This document shows positions 33,691 through 44,600 of a DNA stretch of 64,000 nucleotides, piece by piece. Under the pieces are notes generated by a model. The model did no database searches. It was not told where the DNA came from and saw only the letters and a list, made by a program, of their open reading frames with translations. Every line of letters starts with the position of its first letter. Position 1 is the stretch's first letter. The stretch spans positions 28,616,049 through 28,680,048 of the forward strand of contig OZ024801.1 in the NCBI GenBank assembly GCA_964017045.1. The letters run 5' to 3'. Both the position numbers and the translations under genes were made by a program. Origin of the DNA: Omphiscola glabra. Taxonomy: Eukaryota; Mollusca; Gastropoda; Lymnaeidae.

Positions 33691-36642
33691 CAGTGCCGTC
33701 TTAAGGCATGGGCCCAGTGGGCACTGGCCCAGGGCCCCGCGCTTGTAGGGGCCCCACGTTTCTAGAGGACTCACTCTTATAGAGGCATCATGCTTTACAT
33801 ATTTTTTAATGAATATTGAAAGATTTTGATAATTTAATTGGATTTAAAATTCCCAATTTCCTAATTTTAACCCACGATATATATCAGCACATTCCAAAAT
33901 TAATATTATAAATGCGAATCAAAGTTGGACAGTTTTAAAACTTTTAAAGAGGAATAACTCTGGACAACAAGTTTTACATTTCCTTAATATGAATCGAAAT
34001 AAAAGAAAGGTAAGAATTTATGTTTACAATCATGTTAGACAAAGATGTTGGCCCCGGGCAATAATAACCCTAGCTACGCCACAGCTAGGGCAATAAGTGA
34101 AGAAAAGTCTATTCTAGCATCAGTTAAAGTACGACTGAAGTTAATTAGCATTATATAAAGTAATGTGTAGGTCACAAATGAATAATTCTTTTAAAAGTAA
34201 ATTTATTATTAATATAAGTTATAACAAACAAATAAATTTATTATTTCTAGACTGAAAAGTACATTGTTTTCTGTGTCTGAAAAACATATTTAGAAGATAA
34301 ACAGAACCCAAGTCACCGTAGATCTGAGCTGAAGGCATAAATATAGAGGTGTTTATGTATAATAATCATATGCAGTTAAAATCTTAAAATCATGTTCATC
34401 TTACATTACACAGTATAGCTCAAACACATATATTATCATATATCGATTGCATTAATTGCACCATATCAATCATTTCCCAATGATCGTTTTTATAGCGGGG
34501 CACTTGTGAGTTGGTTGGAAAGGGCAGAAAAATACTTAATTAAAAATAATTACGTTTATTAATTTTTTTTTTTAAATATCTTTTGAACAGATCGCCACTA
34601 TTACAATAAAAATATTTATAACAAATGTATATGCTTCTAGGCGTATAACCCTTTAAGGGAAATGAAACGTAGTTTTAGGAGTGGAGCACAGAAGAGACTA
34701 AGAGCTGCAGAGGTGACAAGGAAAAAGGTTAAACTTGAAAATTAACATCTTGGTTGAATCCAAGGGCAATAGAAGTTACTATTTCTGCTCCTCAAAATAC
34801 AGTAGCGTGATCTACATCCACTATTGTATCCAACAATCCAGTTCCAGACATACCATTGCCTATTCCCCCCCCTCCCCCCCCCCCCCTTGCAAAAGATGAA
34901 ACACACAAAGCTGTGTCGGAAAACGAGAGTGTGATTCACGACACAGATCACAGGCTCTGGAATATTAAGAATACTTGTACAGTTGAATACTGGATTCGCA
35001 GTGGACCAGCATTGTGTCAAAATCATGACTGCAACCTTCCAAACTGAGGCAGAGTGTACCCTCATGCTGGACACAGCCTGAACTTAGTGGGCTTAAAAGC
35101 AGCTGTGTTGTCTACAAGTTGGAAAATTCTTTGACTTTGTTCAGCGCCTATATACATTTTTCTCAGTTTCTTCACAGCGATGGAATGTTCTGGTATCATC
35201 CTTTTAAGAAAATCTCTCGTTGTTGTAAAGCGTCTTTCTGACATAAGATGGTCAGCAAATTTTGATGCCGTCCCTACTCTGCATGAAGGTTTCAAAAAAA
35301 TTCAAGATGCGCTGGATTCTACATCAGCTGACACTGATCAGGAAGTGAGTACGAGGCGTGAGGCAGAAGGACTAAGCAAGAAAATGGACAACCTGGAAAC
35401 GCTCTTTCTGACAATTTTTTGGAACGACATAGAGTTAACAAAGCAAGTGACGTCATGCAGTCAAAATATGCTGACATACATGTAGCCATAAAACTTCTTG
35501 CGCCTCTGAACTCAAATCTTCAAGAAATTAGAGAAAAGTTTAGTAAATATTAATGTAAGGCCAAGAGAATGTGTCCAGAATTGGAGTATATGAAACGAAA
35601 TCGAAGTGTCCGTCTAAGTAGATATGATGGACCAGAAGAAGTTACAGATCTATGTCTAAGTAGATATGATGAACCAGACGAAGTTACAGATCTATGTCTA
35701 AGTAGATATGATGGACCAGAAGAAGTGACAGAACTATCTAAATATGATAAAAGTGAAAAGTTCAAGATCAAAACTTTTCTCCATACTTTGGACTCCCTGA
35801 ACTCTGGCCTGACACAATGTAAACAAGCTTATTTTTGGATTGAAAATTTAAAAAATTAAAAACAATTGATTCCGATGAGCTAAATAAAAAGTGTGAAGAT
35901 CTAGCTAGTATGTATCACAAAGACATTAATAAGGATGACCTATTAAATGAATGGAAGGATTTCAAGAACGACTTTTTTCTTGATGAAAATTGTGACACTA
36001 TTGCTGCTTTGAATGAACAAATAATTACAGACAAATTGAAATCTGTATTTCCTAATTTTGAAATTGCACTCAGAGTGTTCATGTCCATGATGATAGCCAT
36101 ATGTGCAGGGGAACGTTCATTTTCAAGATTGAAGCTCATAAAACATCAGCTTCGCTGTACAATGGGACAAAACGTTAGAACTGGCTTTCCCTTATGTGCA
36201 TAGAAAATGACATCCTTAAGACCATCGACGATAGACAAATAATAAAAAAATTCTCTGCATAAAATTACGCAAGCCATTATGTTCATTTATATAAAATAAT
36301 TTATTCTTTCTATCTGTCAATAACGATACTTTATCATCCTCTGTGATTATTTATAGTTTATTTCTGATAATGTTTTAAAACTATTATTGATTTTGAATGA
36401 TTTTGCTTTTTGTATCAAAAAATTGAATTCATCGTAGTTTAACTTAATTGAATGTTTATTTTTATTTTACATTTTTATTCATTTTGGTGAGAATCAGTAA
36501 CTGTTTGCCCCCCTCCCCACTGTTTGAGCATGGGGCGAGTGCCCCCTTCGCCCCCCTTTTCTTGGCACAGGTATTTTGTGTTGCTAGGGGGCCCCAGTGC
36601 ATTGCTGTGCCCAGGGCCCCCTAAGTTGTTAAGACGGCCCTG
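33691..36642 (+). mobile_element. hAT element, 2952 bp, inserted in a minisatellite
   Basis: Ends are CAGTGCCGTCTTAAGGC and GTTAAGACGGCCCTG, with GGGCCCTGGGC-type subterminal words at both ends. The exact 8-bp duplication CCCCAATG lies at 33683-33690 and 36643-36650; this word is also part of the host minisatellite. The interior carries a decayed transposase on the plus strand. Around 34050-34082 there is a CCCTAGCTACGCCAC end, possibly from another MITE nested inside. Confidence 0.88.
34660..36205 (+). pseudogene. decayed hAT transposase (zinc-finger MYM / DUF4371 type)
   Basis: Plus-strand fragments in different frames align to one transposase. First MKRSFRSGAQKRLRAAE near 34661, then GPALCQNHDCNLPN, then AGHSLNLVGLKAA near 35070. 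Next is SDIRWSANFDAV near 35240, and lastly the dimerisation end FPNFEIALRVFMSMM and AGERSFSRLKLIKHQLR near 36050-36150. Stops and frameshifts separate them. A 51-bp tandem triplication (LSRYDGPEEVTDLC words, 35607-35736) has grown inside the gene. It is related to the fragment at 43010-43639 in the dehydrogenase gene's intron. Confidence 0.75.
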
Positions 36643-36725
36643 CCCCAATGGCCTAAACGCCCTGACCTCAATGGCCTAAACCCCCTGACCCCAATGGCCT
36701 AAACCCCTGACCCCAATGGCCTTAC
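36643..36725. repeat. 22-bp minisatellite, right part
   Basis: Continuation of the array at 33488-33690, with about four units of CCCCAATGGCCTAAAC. Confidence 0.85.
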
Positions 36726-36965
36726 TCTTAATTTATTTTGTTGAATAGAGTTTTTCACCGCGGCCTAGCAGCAAACTCATACACCTAAGGCCGAATGTCT
36801 CATTATGCTAACCTATGCATGGGTGGGGGGGGGGCATATATATAGAAGGAATACCAACCAAATCTTTACACATTTTTCGGTATTATTTTGAAACCGCGAT
36901 ATAAAATGCTGTTGTTTTACATCCATATACTCATTAAATAATTTGAGATGAACCATCCCACGATG

Positions 36966-37117
36966 CAGAGGCGTAACTGGGTTTTTGGCGCCCTTGGCTA
37001 ATTTATTTTTTAAATAATACAAATTTAAAAATTAGAGATTTAGCGGCGCCCTTTTGAACTGGCGCAGGCCGGCGCCCTTGGCAACTGCCCCAATGCCAAG
37101 CCGTTGCTACGCCTCTG
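36966..37117. mobile_element. hAT MITE, CAGAGGCGTAAC ends, 152 bp
   Basis: Starts CAGAGGCGTAACTGG and ends GTTGCTACGCCTCTG. Flanks CCACGATG (36958-36965) and CCCCGATG (37118-37125) match at 7 of 8 bases. GGCGCCCTTGGC repeats inside both ends. Confidence 0.85.
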
Positions 37118-37713
37118 CCCCGATGACAATACAACTTCACGATCAGGAGGTCATCGGTGATCTCAATTAACCCTTGAGTGACCTCTGCGGATATCTCGGG
37201 AACGGAAAGTGATAAGACCAGTGGCGTAGCTAGGGTTGGTGTCACCCGGTGCGTTAAGGGGCCATCCATAAATGACGTCACGTGTCTAAAAAAGGGGGGG
37301 GGGTCAGATTTTTGTGACGAGGTGGAGGGGGGGACCCTCAAGCAATGTGACGTCACATGAAAAGTAGAATATTGTAGTAAAGAAATGCACTTAATAACGC
37401 TAAATTACAGACATTTTTAACATATTCATTTATACAACAACCATCATTTTATTTTTAAACTGCTACCACTGAGAGAATCAGTGCAGGTATGCGTAGTCCG
37501 AAAAATGGCCTCAGATCAAATTACAAGAGACGCAAAATAGAAGGAAACTGGGGGTGTAGTTGCAATGACATCTGTGAGAATTTATGGCTAAAGACGGACA
37601 CTGGAGTAATAGAATTGGCAACCACAGGAAGTGGGGTGGAAGGATAACAAATGGTTGACCGTGACCGGGGGGTGGGGGAGAGAGGTGGTGGTATCTTAGT
37701 ACATGCTCTAGGG

Positions 37714-38626
37714 CAGGGATTCTTAACATTTTTACAGGGCTGCAGGCCCACTCCGTTTTAAACACACACCCCAACGTATAAGTTATATTGTAATAAAATT
37801 AAAAATAATTAAACAATTTAGTTATCTTAGTCTTAGTTTTATTTCTTTAATTAACTTTATAGACAATGGAAAAAATTACCATTAAAAGCAATGAGCCGAT
37901 AAAATTCAAAAGAAAAACATTTACTGCTGTAATCAAAATGCACACAAACTAATTTTAAAAAAGCAGTAACAGCTAGCAATTGCAGCAATTACAATCAGTG
38001 GCGTAGCTAGGGTTGGTGTCACTCGGTCCGGTAAGCTCATAGTGTCACACACACCCCCCCCACACACACACACACCCTTTCCATGATGTAATTCTTCTTG
38101 TTAAACTTAGTCCACAGTATAACAAATACAAGAACAAAAAAAATTAATTGAAGGCCATGAGGTAATTGTATTTAAGAACTGTGACATGTACTTAGAATCA
38201 CTCATTGTCATCAAAGGATAGTTTTATTTCTCAGAATTTAGATAAATATATAGCTTAATGTCACTTACAAAAGTTAACGAATACTCCATTCGGCGTTGAA
38301 ACATGGTCAAAACGACGTGTTTCTGACTTAATAATAAGGTAACCTAATTGCTGACGCATCAACTTTGAACTTTTAATTAAAAACGCATTTTGATTGGTTA
38401 CATGGGTGGAAAATGTACGCGTCATCTGTAATCCTTTTGTGGATTTCGTTTAGACCGAGCAGTGTGTGCTCTGTAAATACGCAATTTTTCAATTTGATGT
38501 CACTCCCTGAGATGGTTTCACCCCCGTGCGGTCTGCACCCCTCTAGCTACGCCACTGAATGCACTTTTCTGGTCTACCACACCTCAGGGCTGGGGAGGTA
38601 CTTTTACCACTGGATAAGAACCACTG
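37714..38626. mobile_element. hAT element nested in the PIF-like element
   Basis: Starts CAGGGATTCTTAAC and ends GATAAGAACCACTG, with 11 of 14 bases mirrored. Flanks CTCTAGGG (37706-37713) and TTCTAGTG (38627-38634) match at 6 of 8. It contains copy B. Confidence 0.65.
37996..38557. mobile_element. innermost hAT-like MITE (copy B)
   Basis: Starts CAGTGGCGTAGCTAGGG and ends CTCTAGCTACGCCACTG, the same family and orientation as outer copy A. Shared internal words include AGTCCACAGTATAA, TTAATTGAAGG, CATGGTCAAAACG and GAGCAGTG. Flanking octamers match poorly (about 5 of 8), so the target duplication is uncertain. Confidence 0.75.
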
Positions 38627-39402
38627 TTCTAGTGAAGTGTTTTTGACACAGGTGCTGTAATTTGATATCCACGGGAGGTGACTCTCTAAAGGGTTTGTAA
38701 AGGACAATAGTGGACACAGGGACTTTTTATAGAGGGGGGGGGGGGGTGTAGAGATTTGTGACGTTATATTTTAGGGGGGGGGGTCTAACTTTTTGTGACG
38801 ATGGGGGGAGGGGGGTCAGAAATCGGCAAAATTTGCGTGACGTCATTTATGGATGACCCCTAAACTCATGATGTCACCGCGCCCCCCCCCCCCCCCAACC
38901 CGACTTCCACGATGGATTTCTTCTTGGTAAAACAAGTCCACAGTATAAAAAGGGCAAGAACAAAAACAAATTAATTGAAGGTCAGGGGGTAAATGCATTT
39001 AATAACTGTAACACGTACTTAGAATCGCCCATTGGTATCAATGGGAAGCTTTATTTCTCGGAACTTAGATAAATATGGCTTCTTGTTACTTACGAAAGTC
39101 GCTGAACACTTCATTTGGCGTTGAATCATGGTCAAAACGGTGTTTTTCTGCCTTAATTATAGGCCCACCTTATTTCTGACGCATCAACATTGAACTTTGA
39201 AAAAAAAAGCAAGTATTTGGATTGGTTACATGTATGGAAAATTTGCTTGTGATTGGTTATCCTTTTATGAAAGTCGGTTAGACAGAGCAGTGGGTGTGTG
39301 CTCTGTAAATATGCAATTTTGTTTTCAATTTGGTGCCACCCCCTGAGATGGTGTCACCCGGTGCGGCCCGCGCACCCGCCTAGCTACGCCACTGGATAGG
39401 AC

Positions 39403-40661
39403 ATTGGGTTTTCACTACAAAGACTACAGCGTTTCCTTACTCATGGTTACCCGTTCCCGATAACAATCAACGATGAGGGACACATGTTTTACCACGTGTT
39501 TGTCTGTCATGGGCGCCCCATGCTTACCGGTATCTAGTCATCTGTTTCAACCCATATACTGTTCTCCTATTGCTTCTTCCAAGAATTAAACGTGCGAAAT
39601 AACAAAAATTAATTTAAAAAAAAAAAAAAACGCTATTCCAATAAATGCCCCTTAAAGCTTCACGTGACTTTAAAAAATAAGCGTGGGGCGAGCATTAATT
39701 ACAATGATGTCATGTGACTTGACAAATACAATGTTGAACAAATGTTGTATGATGTAGCACTATACGTTTGTACTGCAAGTTCCCATCGGTCGTGATCTTG
39801 TCAAGAGTAATGAAATTAGTGATACCGATGTGTAGGACTATATGTCTTTGTGATTTGCGAAGAATATTGAGTTCACAATCACAATGCGATCCACGATTTT
39901 AAAAAAATAATTCATACGACTGCAACAGTAACAGCTCTGAAGTTTTGGGGGACATTTTAGTTTAAATTTTTAGCACATTATTGGAAAACTGAGTTGTCGT
40001 TTTTTAATGTATTTTATTATTATTTATTTATTTATATTGAGGGGTGGCATTTTCGGAAAACTGCAGAGTTTTTTCTCGTGGAGTGAGGCGGCAGAAATCT
40101 TGGCCCGCCCCGGGTGGCACTGACCCTTGCTACCCCACTGGACCCTCAAAGGTTGGTCATTAAATGAAAAACGTAAATCTTATGCTCACAGTGTTGGGTG
40201 CTTGCAAGAGGCCAAGAGGCACGGCCTACGTGCAAAGCAGATGTGTGTGTTCGTGAAAGGCGGGTGTGTACGAGTACAGCTGCGTGTCATACAGTAGGCA
40301 AGAGAGCATCCGTTTTAGGTGTGGGGTGTGTGTAGTGAAATGCTTAGCCTTAGCACAGTTAGTTTTGTCCACGATGGTTTATTAATAGTTGTTATTTTGA
40401 GAATGTCGTAAAAGTTATAATATCACTGATATAACTTAATAAATATTGTATGCTAAATGATTGTAGTGATGAAAACTTTATTAAGAATAAATTCACTAGT
40501 CAGGCTACATAAGGTGGGTTGTCAATAATATACGAATCTGAACTGCACTTTCGACGTTAATCTGGCTGCTACTTAGTAGGCCTACTATCACTATCATTCA
40601 GATATATCATATAGTATAAGCATTTATTAGGCCTAAACTGGCCTAAAAGAAAATTATTATG
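39403..40661. other. intergenic region with a worn hAT end
   Basis: No gene. The block ending near 40142 with GACCCTTGCTACCCCACTGG looks like the right end of a GGCGGCA-rich element related to the one at 40670-40847, without a clear partner. Confidence 0.4.
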
Positions 40662-40669
40662 CCTCTATC

Positions 40670-40847
40670 CAGTGGCGTAGAAAAAGGGCGGAATGGATGG
40701 TGCCTGGGCGGTATTTTCGGCCCTTTTTTTCTTTTTATTCGGGGCGGCATATTCAGTCAACTGCTAAATTGTTTCGTGGGGAAAAAAAGGAAGGGGTTCC
40801 AAAATCTTGACATACCCCTGGAGTTACTAACCCTAGCTACGTCACTG
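40670..40847. mobile_element. hAT MITE, CAGTGGCGTAG ends, 178 bp
   Basis: Starts CAGTGGCGTAGAAAAAGGG and ends CCCTAGCTACGTCACTG. Flanks CCTCTATC (40662-40669) and CATCTATC (40848-40855) match at 7 of 8. Confidence 0.85.
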
Positions 40848-40855
40848 CATCTATC

Positions 40856-41607
40856 AAACTTTAAGAGCTTCCATTTCAACAAAGAGACTTCTTTATAAGT
40901 TGGGTTGTTGTTTTTTTAGCTATCAATGTTATGGTCCAACAAGCCAACAGTTTGGGAGCCTTCGCTCTCATAACAAGTGGGTCAGCTATTGACCTATTCA
41001 CGTGGTTCATTTCCATAATATGATGTGTCACTATGTTTTCCTGTGGTACACTGAAATACAACAAAGAGACTAATACATGTATAACTAGCCAGTGTGAATA
41101 ACAAAATATGTAAAAGCTGTAATTATTCAATTATAGCAGCTAATTTAAAATGGGTTCAACATTCCAAAAGTTTAAGAACCTCTGATGCATGCACAAGATA
41201 AACTCTATATATAACATAAGGAAAGTTATCAATAAAAAGCAAAATATATGCCTTTTGTTTTCATATGTTCAAATTAATTTCCCCATGCCCCATGGCTTAG
41301 ATGAAATCTAGGTGACAGGTTGGGATCACCAAAAAGCTCAGAGTTTGGTGAGGTGACATCATTAATAAACCAGATGTCCACAGTTTATGTACATATTCTC
41401 AATTTCAATTAACAGTTCAGAATTGTAACTGATTAATTCTCCAAATGTTTCTTCAAAAATACATAAAGCAACAGCAGTGGGCCCAGCATGAAATTCTAAT
41501 TAGTATCTCTTATTTATCTCAGCCAGCATATGATTTGACTCAATCAGACCATCAATGACTTAAACCACACTGAAACTTAGAAATAGAAATTATTTCCTGC
41601 CATAATA
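40856..41607. other. intergenic, upstream of the dehydrogenase-like gene
   Basis: No gene recognised. It should include the promoter of the plus-strand gene that starts near 41608, but no element is clear. Confidence 0.4.
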
Positions 41608-44600
41608 ATGCACAAATTATGTGTGTACATTGCAAGAGCTATGTTGTCACTGGTATGTCTCCTGTTCAGTTTGTGCCCATGTTTGCCTCCTGGAAGGGCA
41701 ATGGCTGTGGAGGTGCCCTTTGTCCCCAAACAGATACTTATCTATGGAGGTGAGTAGTCACCGTTTTTTACATTTCTAATAGCCATCCATAACTATATGT
41801 TGCAGTTATACAAATACACGAAAGTAAGAATTTCAAGCATTTGGTGCCAAAATGGTACAAGAGATTTCAACTCCAAAAATGTGCCGTTACGGTAATAAAA
41901 ATAGACTAGTTACGAGAGCTGCTTCTTTTAAAATTTATTCTGGGTCAGAATTTGTTTACATTTCATTAATTATTCAATGCAGAATTTTATGTTTGAAATT
42001 CTTATTTGAAGTTAATAGTGGTAGAAATAAATTGTGGTAGCCAAACTCTATTTTATTCAAGTTAAAGCTAATGACGACAAAAATAAAAATGTAAAAGTGT
42101 TTAAAAAGAAAGTAATCCAAACCATTGCCTATTTAAATGCAAATATCTTTCTTGAAATATTATTCTGGCATCTTTAAGTAAAAGGTTTATTTAAGTTTTT
42201 ACTTGAATTCAAAACGAGCTGCCATAAATCTTAAATGATCGAAATAGAAGTTCATCATATAGTGAATTTGAACTTGTCTGGAGACGGGGGTGTTCAGAGG
42301 AACTCGCCAATAAATTGCATTTAAGAAAATTTATTTTTCAGGTAATGGATTTATTGGCACCAGTACAGCAGAGCGTCTGATTGAAGCTGGGCACAACTTG
42401 ACTTTGATCAACAGGGGAAATTGGTACTGGGACTCAGGATTCACAGTCAGGCCCTTTGTTAAGCTGATCAAATGTGATCGCATGCAAGCAGTAAGTGTTG
42501 CTATTTGTATGGATGATTTGAGTAATGCAACCAGTTTTAACTCTATTGGGGCACTAGATACCGGAGTGTTACATTAGAAAACCATAAATTGTTCCCAGAG
42601 GTCCTAAGTGCAGGGCCGGATTAACGATTAGGCAAACAATGCACGTGCCTTGGGCACCAAGCGTTTGGGGGCACCACAAGTCCTCAAGAAATTTTTTTTT
42701 GGAACAAATTTAAGTCCAGAAACAACTGAAAATTGAACAAGTGCTATGAAAATGAAGAAATACAATATAATAAAAATTCAAGTTTGGTACAATCTTGAAT
42801 GCTTAAAAATTAAGCGCATACAAAAATAAAAAAACTCCTGGTAAATGGCAATGAGTAAAATGCGGACCATGCGGACTCACTCAGCTTGTAAATAAATAAT
42901 GCGGTCGTATTCGAATTTTAAAAATGTTTGGGAAGTTTTATAAAAAAGTTTAAACCATTTTTATATTTTCAATAAAATAATAACACCAGGTGTAGATTAT
43001 AAGTCAACTTTGACCCGTAATCGTAAACGAACGACATTGGTCATTGATGGTGATGCCCCTGAGGTATCTCTGAATGCCATAGACAAATTTCGTATATCTG
43101 CATTCTACGCCATTGTTGACAAACTTGAGACAGAAATGAGTAGACGAGGACAAGTATATAATGATGTAGCAGTTCAATGTTCTTGTTTGGTCAATGTATC
43201 ACTATTACAAACATCTCAGTGTTGTGAAGAACTAATAAAAGCTTATCCTAAAGATCTGAACAATAATTTATATACTGAACTACAACCCTTTCATTCATAT
43301 ATTCGCCACAAGTTTCCTGCATCAAAATCGGAAAACACGTTCAATCATGGAGAATTATACAAAGTAATAGTTAGAGACAACATCGAGTGTGCCTTTCCAA
43401 ATGTTGAAATCGCCTTGGGCATATTTTTAACATTAATGGTTACTAACTGTTCAACTGAGCACTCTTTTTCTCAGTTGAAACGTACAAAAAATCCAAATAG
43501 ATCAACAATGAAACAAGAAAGGCTCGATTCCTTATCTCTGCTTATGATCAAGGCAGATGTGTTGCGCAAAATTAACTTTGACGTTATCCTCAAAGACTTT
43601 GCTAGATGTAAATCTAGAAAAAAAAACTTTAAAATGTAAATGACAATATCTTTTTGATTTTTTCATCTAATAAAAAAATAAAGTATTTTTGTCTATTATT
43701 ATTTCCAAATTTATTAACTATTAATTTTAATACAGAAATACTTAATTGTAGGTTTTATATAAGTGATAGTAGTACAAACTACAAACATATTTGTTAACAA
43801 CTGTTTTCTTTGCATTATATTGAACATACCAGTGGTCACTGTCAGTGAAAGATCAGGGGCCCCGGGCAGAAGGGGGAACCCATGTGGGTTTGTGCCTTGG
43901 GCACTAACATGGCTTAAAATCCGGCCCTGCCTAAGTGACTAAATAAATGAAATTGAATATGCACAGTACTTATCTATATTATACTGTGAATTATTTATTA
44001 GCCTATTCTTAAAATAGTTTTTGTTTTAAAACACAACAAACTTCATCATTAATTTTTGGAACAATATTACCACACAAAAAATATAAAAAGCAAACTTGAA
44101 TTTTGCAATAAAATATGCTCATTTAATTGAGTCAAGTTAACAAAACAGTATATGCTTTGAAAAAAATGATGTGGAATTATAAGTTGTTTTTTTAAATGAT
44201 GATTTGTACTTCACAAATATGTAAAATACTTCTAGGATTTCTAAGTTTCCATGTGTTTTTTTGAAACAGAATGATATATTTGTCAGTTGTTACCCTAAAT
44301 ATCTTTCCAATAGCATTTACAATGATTTCAAAATTTTGTGTGTACCTGCAAATTGCAAAGCATCACTTCACAATTTATAATTGAAAGACAATCAACATCC
44401 AAGGCCATATCAATTTTGTAAGAGCAGATACATTTCTGAATGGGCATTCAGTAGCAGCGTGGTGCGTCCATCTTCTGACAAATAGTCAATTTATCACGTT
44501 AAACCTTTTCACATCTCAAGCACTTTCCTTGGGCCACCAGAATCTCCAGAAATGCATTTGTTTTTTTCTACCTACACAATCTCAGAAACACATCTATGAA

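Larger units (their letters stand above)
37258..38860. mobile_element. PIF/Harbinger-like element nested in copy A, TAA duplication
   Basis: Starts GGGGCCATCCATAAATGACG and ends CGTCATTTATGGATGACCCC. The flanking TAA (37255-37257 and 38861-38863) is a 3-bp duplication: copy B has a single TAA at the matching place. The TAA duplication and ends suggest PIF/Harbinger, but I see no transposase, so the class is inferred. Long G runs lie just inside both ends. It was itself hit by the element at 37714-38626. Confidence 0.75.
37219..39394. mobile_element. outer hAT-like MITE (copy A) of a four-level nest
   Basis: Starts CAGTGGCGTAGCTAGGG and ends GCCTAGCTACGCCACTG. Flanks GATAAGAC (37211-37218) and GATAGGAC (39395-39402) match at 7 of 8. 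Its own sequence is 37219-37257 plus 38861-39394, about 570 bp. The middle is a younger element. Copy B at 37996-38557 is a full, uninterrupted relative and shows the sequence across the empty site. Confidence 0.85.

Noticed and set aside
34742..35295. Minus-strand frames of 77-110 residues
   Set aside because: Antisense of the decayed plus-strand hAT transposase.
43010..43639. A host gene inside the intron of the dehydrogenase-like gene
   Set aside because: It is bounded by hAT ends with an exact 8-bp duplication and reads as a transposase C-terminus.
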